From Gordius sp. MW1 (lineage: Eukaryota > Nematomorpha > Gordioida > Gordea > Gordiidae): 64,000 nt of DNA. Position 1 is the first letter of the stretch. Each line of letters starts with the position of its first letter. Shown here one piece after another: positions 55,663-64,000 of the stretch. Under the pieces are notes generated by a model. That model saw nothing but the letters and a program-made list of their open reading frames with translations. It did no database searches and had not been told where the DNA came from. Location of the stretch: contig OZ038533.1 of assembly GCA_964036665.1 (NCBI GenBank), forward strand, positions 20,084,575 to 20,148,574, written 5' to 3'. Position numbers and translations under genes: made by a program.

Positions 55663-56342
55663 TAATTAAATAATTCATAGACTTATTCATATAACTGTTA
55701 ACTACAAATTAGTAATTTCAAAGTTAGATAATTGCAAAAACATGTATAGTCTAATAATAACAAGTTGGATTCTTCCATATTTGTTCATATTATCATGTGT
55801 TAAGCCAATTTAGATTTATATGGTAAAATAAGTTTTAGAGGTAAAATTTGTCTAGAAGCGATAGTTAAAAATGTTATAACAATTTCAAAATCGGGCTTAG
55901 AAAAAATTAGATTAAGAGCAATAGGATCGGGCCACATTCATGCCTAAAAAAACAAATTTGCATTAGCCATACTTAATAAAATTATATATAAACCTAATAA
56001 AGCTGTCCGCATAGGGTGACCTTACATTAAATAGAAAAGGATTTAAATTTTAATTTAGGATAAAAATAGGAAATTATAGATTAAATAAATATTTATACCT
56101 TTTGATTTTTCATCAGATGTATTATTTGTTAAATATCATCTGTACGATTTCGTGAGTAAATCCATCCTTGGGTATATAGGCAAAGTCCAAGTATCAGTTA
56201 TTTCTAGTAAGTGTAATTATTATTGATCCGATAGCTGTCAATTTAAATGCGTTGAGTGTTTTTTGCTCAAATCCCCCATTCTAATTTTTAAATGCACATC
56301 TGCCTAGGTGCATCTAGTAATCAATTTTTGATTTGGTAGATA
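55663..56342. other. 5' region of the GPCR gene
   Basis: No coding sequence. A plausible splice acceptor (TTTTGATTTGGTAG) ends at about 56340, two bases before the start codon, so a noncoding 5' exon may lie upstream. Confidence 0.45.
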
Positions 56343-57614
56343 ATGTACAATTATTATTATCCTCGAGGTATCGTCAAGGATGACCAATGCCCGTCAATTT
56401 CACCAGATCATGAAAGCCATTACACTCGTTATCAATACCTCATGTACTTAATCATAGCTCCGTCCATAATTATCTTGGGAATTTTGGTCAATTCTGCTCT
56501 CATTTACCTTTTATTCGGGGTGAAAAGGTTTAGACAAGGGAACGACAATCTTTTTTTGAAATCTATAGTCATATGCAGCCAAGGCACGTGTCTATCGATG
56601 CTGTCTTTTGTATGGTACTTCAACCAAGGACCATCAGCATTTACTTCAACAAAACTGCAATCTTATAGACGCTTGGTAGTGGAAATCAGTTTCATCGCCA
56701 TCAGGGGTATTCTAGCCAATACGAGTGGTTTCTGCGAGGTCTTCTATTTTTATGCACGCTTTCTATGCATAGCACATCCCAGGCGTTACGTAATATGGAG
56801 ATCGAGCTATTTGTACAAATTATTACCGTGGATATTTGGGATCTTTTTAACGGTAACACAAACCAATGCATTTTTGTTTAAATTTTACACCATTGAAAAA
56901 TGTTCGATTACGTATTGGTATAACTACTCCGATCTAAACCAGACTCATACCTTATTCTTATATTATGCGAAAATTAATTTAAGCTACAAAGACAATATCT
57001 TTCGTCATCTGATACTTGTTTGGGATGGCTTTATCTACGGAGTTTGCTGGATACTAATATTGTCGGTTTTCGCAGCTTTTATTTATTTATTGAGAAAATA
57101 CTCTAAAAGTCGAATTTATTCTGAAAATTGCCGTGGACTAAACGCTGCAGCCATCACTAATAATGCTATAACGTCTCAACGCTACAATAACACACAAATA
57201 AACCCCGCAAGTGTTTCAATAATAATGACTGCTCAACCTAAGCAAGAGAATACACAAACTACTCGGGTTGTCAATAACAATCCCCGTTCGCATCGGCTAA
57301 ACCATAGAAGGAGACAAAAATTACAACCTTGGCTCTACATGGCCTTAATATTAATATCCATAATATTAACAGCTCCAATCGAATTTGGGAAATTAAGACT
57401 TTTATTTAATCTGCCCAAATGCGATCCAAATTGCAAGCTGCTTAATGCCTACACACCTATTGCGTTGGTGGCGGAATCCATTAATTATGCTTTGGTAGCC
57501 GTTGGTTATGTATGCATGGATAGAAACCTAGTAAAGATGATATTAAAGACTTTTAGACATTTGAGAAGATTAACAAGATCTATGTTAGCCGTGTGTGTGT
57601 TACAAATTGTATAA
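56343..57614 (+). CDS. Rhodopsin-family GPCR, FMRFamide/neuropeptide-receptor-like
   Basis: A 423-residue intronless receptor, probably at the plasma membrane and G-protein coupled. Helices by hydrophobicity: TM1 about 33-58 with the signature Asn in GILVNS (N50), TM2 69-92, TM3 112-140, TM4 158-178, TM5 223-250, TM6 329-350, TM7 368-392. The TM3 end reads YFYARFLCIAHPRRY, so ARF (138-140) stands where E/DRY is usual. TM7 has ESINYALVAVGYVCM, a variant of NPxxY. ICL3 is long (251-328) and rich in Asn, Gln and Thr. The N-terminus is short without a signal peptide. The layout (GxxxN in TM1, INxxxY-like TM7) suits FMRFamide-receptor-like orphans of invertebrates, but the ligand cannot be told. 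No stop or frame break, so it looks intact. Confidence 0.85.
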   Translation: MYNYYYPRGIVKDDQCPSISPDHESHYTRYQYLMYLIIAPSIIILGILVNSALIYLLFGVKRFRQGNDNLFLKSIVICSQGTCLSMLSFVWYFNQGPSAFTSTKLQSYRRLVVEISFIAIRGILANTSGFCEVFYFYARFLCIAHPRRYVIWRSSYLYKLLPWIFGIFLTVTQTNAFLFKFYTIEKCSITYWYNYSDLNQTHTLFLYYAKINLSYKDNIFRHLILVWDGFIYGVCWILILSVFAAFIYLLRKYSKSRIYSENCRGLNAAAITNNAITSQRYNNTQINPASVSIIMTAQPKQENTQTTRVVNNNPRSHRLNHRRRQKLQPWLYMALILISIILTAPIEFGKLRLLFNLPKCDPNCKLLNAYTPIALVAESINYALVAVGYVCMDRNLVKMILKTFRHLRRLTRSMLAVCVLQIV

Positions 57615-58744
57615 CGCTATATTCCTTACTTTAATATTATAATATGTGTATAAAAATTTGTATTGCTTACGCCTTTCAATCTCTTTGAGTTTGTTTTGTA
57701 TATACAACAATAGTCATAAACTTAATAGCCTGCCTAGCCATAGTTACAATGCCCTAGCAACATATTTAATAGCAATCTTGTAGACCTGATTGAATAAGCA
57801 TAAATTAGCAACCTACTTATACCTTTATTTGTTATTATTTCATGCCAAAAATTAATTAATTTATACTTTGTTTATACACGGTATTTTTAATCTACTCCAC
57901 AAAACTTGATTCTTAAAATATATTATTATATACGCTTAACGGTAATTTATGCAAGAATTAGCTATATATAATATGATAATAAATTTAATATGTTATTTTG
58001 GATTATTATTCTCAGTATTTATAAAGGTCAATTCATAAATAACTTTCAACATTATCAATAATTCGCATTTAAGGCGTTTTTAATCGTGTTGCTTGAGTCA
58101 GTGACAATTTAAATATGACAAGTACTTAAAAATATTTTAGTTTAGCCTGTGAATAGATTAGAGCCTAAGTGTATTTTTCAATTATTGCCTTTAATTAAAA
58201 TGACTTACGGAAAAAGTATACTTCATGCATTGAACTCTTATTTGCTTCATTTAAATTGATGAAACATAAAACCTACATCCATAACAACATTTTGACTTTC
58301 CCAAAACCACGCCGTCACTCTCCCGCCTCCCCCTTTGTTATCCCAAACCCAATCCTTTACTCCTTTTTTGTCATTGTGCTTTATAAATATTGAAATATGA
58401 TACCTGTTTGTTTGTTAGTAGATTTTAAATTAGCGAGAAGATTCAATATTCAGATTCGTTTAGAGGCGAGATGAAATCTTTATTACCTATATGTATGATG
58501 GATGAGGCGACACAAAAGTCATAGAATTAAGATTTTGCAACAATTCCTTGCGGAATGGATGCCGAACGTAATAAACTGGGTAATTATAAGTAAAGGGGTT
58601 CATTTATTTACAATGATCGGAAGGGGGTCTTAAACAAGCAAATGACTTTGATTTAAGTAAATTCTCCGTAGGTTTTATTGTTTATGTAATTAAATCATTG
58701 GAGCATTAATTTTTGGCCTACAGAAGGAAATCTGCTTACAGTAA
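57615..58744. other. 3' flank of the GPCR gene, unassigned
   Basis: AT-rich; no gene or element recognised. Confidence 0.35.
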
Positions 58745-59024
58745 GGGCTTGTCTTATTATTGGAATTTGCCGGCGCAGCAAAAATCGTTGTACGGGTTAT
58801 AATATAGCCGTGTCTAAACTTCGAATTCACAGCAGATTTACATTTCAGATGCATAACATAACATCGATGAATCTCAAGAGTTGAAATAAATAAAAAAACG
58901 GTTAACTATCAAAATAACAAAATATTAATAATTACAACCGAGTTTGACACATGAAATTGAATCGGATATTTGATAAAGATAAATTCGCGCCATTTGAATC
59001 TGAATCCGATATTAAGACAAGCCC
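58745..59024. mobile_element. PIF/Harbinger-like MITE, second copy
   Basis: 280 bp, GGGCTTGTCTTATTATTGG ... CCGATATTAAGACAAGCCC, flanked by TAA at 58742-58744 and 59025-59027. Shares its body with 14274-14630 (AACCGAGTTTGAC, AATTGAATCGGATATTT). Confidence 0.9.
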
Positions 59025-59520
59025 TAAGACACAATTACGACTTCTTTTATTGATTTGAACTTATTTATTGTTAAGAAGTAAGCATAGGTAAATTTTGTAC
59101 CCGTCTTAAAAGGACCAACTATCTATGCCCCCCCATCGGGGCTTGATCTTCACCCAACATAAATTATACCCTTCTATATCCACCTACCTGTATTTAACGC
59201 TTTTTCCCTCTCTCCTTTTCAGTCTTTGTCTTGATACAATTTCGATATTGTAATCGAAAACACCTATAAAAATTTTTTGAATCAAAACGTAGTCTATTAT
59301 CGACTTAACCCCATCCCGACATCGGCAAATATTGTGATTCCTAGGAAGCAAAGCCCCCTAAACTAGCCTTAAACTATTGGCTCTCGAAGCCCAAGAACTT
59401 AAAAGGACATATTATTAGAACTTTAAAAAATTTTCAGACTTTAAATCTACCACTTAACGTAGGTTTTGCATTGCATACATAGAATGAATAGTTACTGCTA
59501 TAGGTAAGCTTAGAGAATTG
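59025..59520. other. Unassigned sequence
   Basis: No gene or repeat recognised. Confidence 0.35.
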
Positions 59521-59995
59521 TAAAGTCATTCAACCCAACCCGAGCTTTTGTAACAATTTTCAACCCCAACCCGACCCGACCCAGAAGCATTTTAATATTT
59601 AACCCGAACCCAACCCGACCCAAGCATTTTTAAATTTTCACCCCGACCCCAACCCGTCCGAAAGTATTTGAAAATTATTAACCCTAATCCGACCCGGCCA
59701 GAAAGCGTTTATATTTTTTAAACCGAACCCCGCCGTTGTAATATTCAATATAATAGTTTTAACTTATAGGAAGGTTCTTCTCAGTGGCGTAGCTGGGGGG
59801 GGGGCCCATTTTTTCTCGGTCAAAAACCCGTCCAAAAGTATTTGAAAATTATTAACCCTAATCCGACCCGGCCAGAAAGCGTTTATATTTTTTAAACCGA
59901 ACCCCGCCGTTGTAATATTCAATATAATAGTTTTAACTTATAGGAAGGTTCTTCTCAGTGGCGTAGCTGGGGGGGGGGGGGGGCCCAAAAGGCCC
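59521..59995. repeat. CCCGACCC-rich patch and a 174-bp tandem duplication
   Basis: CAACCCGACCCGACCC-type repeats (59535-59710) resemble hAT subterminal DNA. The block from about 59652 to 59825, including TAGGAAGGTTCTTCTCAGTG and GGCGTAGCTGGGGGG, is repeated almost identically from 59826 to about 59995. The GGCGTAGCTGGGG end may come from a GGGCGTAGCC-type element. Confidence 0.75.
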
Positions 59996-60026
59996 GGCCC
60001 CCCCCCCAAGAGCAAAAACGGGCCCC

Positions 60027-62580
60027 ATGGCCCCCCCCAAGGGAAAAATCTTGAGCCCCGTACGCCATTTTCTTATTTTTTTTAACGAGAATTCTAACAA
60101 TGCCGAACATTGGCAAAATCTTTTTTATTTTGCGTCTCGCTTCCTCTCAATACCACCTAAAACATACGCCGGTTCTCTCACGAATTGGATAAAAACCAAC
60201 CTGCAAATTGGAATATTATAGGTGACCCTATCAAATACGACAATCATTTACACTCCATTCCATCCCTAAATCATAGGGCAAAAATTGTTTCTACAAAAAT
60301 AAATAATGGCGACATACAAGGCGAGATCCGCGTCGCTACATGCGACAATAAAATTTCCCCAAACAACATCAATACACTAGATTTACTCAGAGATAAACAC
60401 CCAGAAAGGCCTAACCTCTCGATTCCAGATCCTCTTAATCAAACCTTTAGAAAATTCTCCACTTTCGAGGTTCTTACTACAATCAATACTTTCAAGCGCT
60501 CTTCGACTGGGGCAGGCCTCGACGGCCTGTGCGCAGCTCACCTCTTAGATTTATCAAATCCCTTAACTGATCGATCTGGGCTTTTCTTAAGCACCCTCAC
60601 TAATCTCATCAATCTCATAATAAAAGGCCTAGTCCCCGAAATAGTTGCCCCATATTTCTTTGGTGCAACTCTGGTATCCTTCTCTAAACCAGACGGTGGG
60701 ATCCGGCCTATAGCTATGTGATCCATCCTTCGCAGACTATGCGCTAAACTTATAATAAAACGGATTAAAAACCAGGCTTTAGAAATCTTAGCTCCCATAC
60801 TCGAATTTGGCGTTAAAGGCTGATGCGAAATTGCTTCACACGCGGTTCGCATGTCTCTTGCTTCTCAAATCCCCTCGTATATCGCTAAAATTGACTACAA
60901 AAACGCCTTTTATTCAATTTCTCGATCCCATTTCCTTAATGAAGCCTACAAATATATCCATGAATTCTCCGCATTTCTCAATGCGTGTTATTCACCTGTT
61001 TCCATCCTTCAATTTCATGAACATACTATTAACTCTAGTGACGGTATCCAACAAGGAGACCCATTAGGGCCTCTTTTATTCTGCCTGGGTATCAAACCCC
61101 TTATTGAAAGCCTAAATTCAAAATTTAACCTAACTTTAAATACATGGTACCTTGACGATGGAACAATTCAAGGGGCCCCTATCTCAGCCCTAAAGTACCT
61201 GGAAACTCAATCTGTTGAAATCGGTTTATCATTGAACCTAACTAAAACGGAAATTTGTCCCCTCAATAACGCAGAATCGGACAATATTGTCCTCACCCCC
61301 TACAAACTAATCTCTCCTTCAACATTAACTCTTTTAGGATCCCCAATAGGTGGCACCATACCCATTTTAGAATTCCTAAATGATACAATTCAGAAAGTAT
61401 CTAATATGAGGAATATCCTTAACCACCTACCCGCTCACCAAGCCTTTTTCCTCATAAAGAATTGTTTGGCTATCCCAAAAATCATGCACAGTCTTCGATC
61501 TTCATCTACATTTTTACATCGCGAGGCTCTGCTCGAATTTGATACTGAACTAAGGACCTTAATAGGAGAAATAACCAACCTTTCATTAAGTGACAGACAT
61601 TGGCAACAGGCCTGCCTTCCCACAAAACTAGGGGGGTTAGGCATAGGCTCAATAAACTCGATTTCCCTATCAGCATTTTTATCCAGTCGTCTGTCCAGGG
61701 ATAGCCTCATCTCAGCACTAACCACACAACCCGACAACCTCCTCGATGTTGCCTTTCAACAGTGGAGAGACATCGTCGGCACTCCCATCCCTGAAGTAAA
61801 CACACAAAAGTCTTGGCATGGCCCTTTGTCAGAGTGCTCCTTATGATCTTTAATCAATTGCGCTTCGGCAGAGGACCTTCCAGCACTGAGAAGTTTAACT
61901 TCTGGGACTGGTCACGAATGGTTGGAGGCTCTTCCTAGCCGAAACCTTGGTCTTCTTCTTTCCGATAATGAATTCCGGATATCTATAGGCCTCAGACTTG
62001 GATGTAATATTGTTGCTGAGCACATCTGCTCATTATGCAAATCTCCTGATCGACCGAAGGGCCACCATGGCCTCCATTGCAATCGCAATACGGCAAGATA
62101 TTTACGCCACGCAGCCGTCAATAAAGTTATTCATAACTACATGAATAAAGCTGGCTTTCCATCCATCCTTGAACCATCAGGTCTTTGTGGAGATAGTAAG
62201 AGACCTGATGGTCAAACGCTGTCTCCTTGGGAAAAAGGACTTAGCTTGGCCTGGGACTTTACTTGCTCCGATGCTTTTGCACCAACGAATCAAAATAAAG
62301 ATCCACTGGCGACAGCCGAAGCTCAAAAAATTACTAAGTATTCTGACCTAGGTCCATCAATTATTTTCTGTCCCATAGCGATCACTACCTTAACAACATT
62401 TGGCCCTCAAGCCCTCAACCTTATCAAAAATTGGGAAAACTTTTTTCCACGTTTTCCGGCGACAAACGTGAAGCATTTTTTATGAGGCAGAAAATTACAA
62501 TTACCATTTGTAAATACAATTCAATCGCGATATATGAATGTTTTCCTGATATTTATAATAATGTATAATCAAATTTAATT
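60027..62580 (+). pseudogene. RLE-type LINE, copy E, the most complete
   Basis: One continuous frame from about 60185 to 62460 encodes reverse transcriptase and endonuclease, broken only by TGA codons at 60719-60721, 60821-60823 and 61844-61846. Order: GAGLDGLCAAHLLDL, FSKPDGGIRPIA, FGVKG.CEIASHAVRM, KIDYKNAF, DGIQQGDPLGPLLF, TWYLDDGT (catalytic box), CLPTKLGGLGIG (thumb), then the zinc knuckle CSLCKSPDRPKGHHGLHC, and the restriction-like endonuclease KRPDG ... WDFTCSD. Near 62450-62460 the frame shifts and the true tail (FFMRQKITITICKYN) runs in the next frame to a TAA near 62568; copy B has the matching tail KQKITMEIVKFS. The N-terminal DNA-binding zinc fingers expected of full-length RLE LINEs are absent, so it is 5'-truncated. 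Confidence 0.88.
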
Positions 62581-63000
62581 TTTTTAAGATGATTCAAAAA
62601 TAAAGTATATTATTTTTTTTTATTTTATCAGTTAGTAAAAAATATAAAGATTATAATCATTTGTTTTTGAATATAACTTTTAATTATAATATAAAGCACA
62701 AATATTTGTTTAATATATGCAATTTAACGGTTTATAGCCTAATATTAACTTTAAATGATATTAGAAATGAGGATCACTATCAAATTCTTAATAAGGGGAA
62801 AGATTTAGCTTCAATTTTTCATTTAGTATCTTCTAAACGTATTAAAAAACCAAAAAAGTATGACACTTCACTTTTTACTCTTTTGAATCTACCAATTAAT
62901 TAATTGATTTCAAAATTGATTTATTATATCCTATCATAGCAGAATTAAACATAAGATTTTCGGAAATTAATTGTTATTTATATGTGTCCTTAGAAGGTTT
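62581..63000. other. Unassigned AT-rich sequence
   Basis: An 80-codon plus-strand frame (62661-62903) has no recognisable motif and AT-rich composition; not called as a gene. Confidence 0.35.
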
Positions 63001-63130
63001 CATGGGCGTAGCCAGCATTTGAATTAGAGAGGGGCAATAATGATTTAGGGAGGAACAAAATGATTATTTTTTCAAATTTCAACAAATTTTTGGATTTAGA
63101 GGGGGCGGCCCCCCCCTGGCCACGCCCATG
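63001..63130. mobile_element. GGGCGTAGCCAGG-family short element
   Basis: 130 bp, CATGGGCGTAGCCAGC ... GGCCACGCCCATG, with identical 8-bp duplications GAAGGTTT at 62993-63000 and 63131-63138. Confidence 0.92.
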
Positions 63131-63522
63131 GAAGGTTTAAACCCTTCATACCCTTTTTTAAATCTCTTTTATCAGAAGTAATTAACCATTATGAATTAAA
63201 ACTGCCAGATGCCAAAATAATAATGGTAATATATTATATTCTTTACTTCGAATAAAATAAATTGCAAAGATATTTTTTCACCTATTAAAATTTTGCTCTC
63301 AATAGTGTTTCTAAATTTTATTGTTTTGACTAAAATAATTTTAACTATCCCAATAACTTCAAGTTCATACGAAGGATCGTTCTCATTGCTAAAATGGATT
63401 AAAACTATTTTCGTTCCATAATTGGACAAGATAGGTTATCTTCCTTAGCTTTATTGAGCTTAGAACATGACTTTATAAATGATTCGTTTGCAACATCGAG
63501 TTTTAATCGTAATGAACTACTA
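63131..63522. other. Unassigned AT-rich sequence
   Basis: It may be the downstream part of the transposase relic on the minus strand, but no motif is recognised. Confidence 0.3.
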
Positions 63523-63964
63523 TTAAAAGACTAATTTTAATATATAATGAAAAATTACCTGGGCTTTTAAACTTGTTTTAAACTTTTTAACACTTTCAAA
63601 ATATATTAAAATATTATTATTACGAAAATTCCATCCTGGATTCAATTTAATTGTCCATCTCACCACATGCTTATTGTTTAACATATCTTGCATATTTTTA
63701 TGTACCACATGCACATATATAGCCAATGAATTTCCAAAAAATAATATATACACCATTTTTCTCCTTTTTAGTGATATCCCATCAAAAGTTTGATAAATTG
63801 CTATTAATAACAAATTCCTGACTTTTATAGAAATGATAACGCATCAAAACTTTCAAGGGATAAAAATGCCCAAAAAAGTCCTTTGATGTGCCATTGGATT
63901 CAACAAAATGTACACCAACGCTAAGTTGTTCTGTGCATCGCACATCTCTAATTTCATCTAAAAT
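63523..63964 (-). pseudogene. hAT-type transposase fragment (DUF4371/ZMYM-like)
   Basis: Minus-strand 63964-63785 encodes LDEIRDVRCTEQLSVGVHFV and SKDFFGHFYPL, like the D..TDVS..EQLS...RYV ... FLGF region of DUF4371 transposases. A second, overlapping frame from 63813 continues TFDGISLKRRKM and AIYVHVVHKN, matching YDGAs.M.G ... A.yvHC.aH. The frame change and a lost catalytic-type Asp/Cys context show decay. Upstream parts run off the window's right edge. Confidence 0.6.
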
Positions 63965-64000
63965 TTATTAAGTAAAATTTTATTCATTTAATTCTTACAG

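Noticed and set aside
60185-61846. UGA read as glycine
   Set aside because: Tempting because two TGA codons fall on conserved Gly, but MCM10 ends with TGA and copy E has other damage, so ordinary decay is enough.
1-64000. CRISPR arrays, operons or bacterial promoters
   Set aside because: The DNA is eukaryotic; the tandem repeats seen have no spacer structure and genes have introns.

Overview
The window is animal nuclear DNA. It is AT-rich, its protein-coding genes are split by GT-AG introns that are often very short (35 to 58 bp), and most of the rest is transposon-derived. A C-type lectin, a juvenile-hormone-acid-methyltransferase-like relic, an FMRFamide-receptor-like GPCR and the mix of transposons all suggest an invertebrate, most likely an arthropod. 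A crustacean would fit, but that is inference. There is no prokaryotic gene, CRISPR array, rRNA or clean tRNA.

Genes. (1) An MCM10 replication-factor gene on the + strand, five exons, 6946-9911, 614 codons, with the OB fold, central zinc finger and C-terminal zinc ribbons. (2) Converging on it, 254 bp away, a synaptic-vesicle-2-related (SVOP-like) major facilitator transporter on the - strand, 10166-19804. I joined 16 small exons by hand; all phases agree and give about 496 codons, and no exon except the last pieces stands out as a long open frame. (3) A broken methyltransferase, - strand, 28481-29322. (4) A two-exon C-type lectin domain, + strand, 47446-47922. (5) A single-exon seven-helix receptor, + strand, 56343-57614.

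Mobile DNA. One family of site-type LINEs carrying a C-terminal restriction-like endonuclease has at least five broken copies (3.9-5.0, 31.9-32.9, 34.4-34.7, 37.4-39.6 and 60.0-62.6 kb). A canonical 5'-TC...CTAG-3' Helitron spans 52.1-55.7 kb, and an inverted, internally deleted relative at 39.7-41.6 kb holds a 1.3-kb perfect (ACAT)n tract. hAT-type elements with 8-bp target duplications are at 10.5-12.3, 11.2-11.75, 25.3-26.5 and 41.7-43.4 kb. Mariner/pogo-like, PIF/Harbinger-like and piggyBac-like non-autonomous elements occur too. The commonest short element has GGGCGTAGCCAGG ends and about eleven copies. RTE-type LINE scraps lie at 43.8-45.5 kb.

Region by region: 0-5 kb transposon relics; 5-6.9 kb a large inverted repeat ending just before MCM10; 7-20 kb MCM10 and SVOP-like with transposons packed into the SVOP introns; 20-27 kb a complex 1.5-kb higher-order repeat array made of about 127-bp units, with tRNA T-arm-like hairpins and GC-rich hairpins; 27-46 kb mainly nested transposons plus the methyltransferase relic; 46-50 kb the lectin between two copies of one short element and SINE-like DNA; 52-58 kb Helitron then GPCR; 58-64 kb LINE and hAT transposase relics. 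The genes show no operon-like or pathway link to each other.
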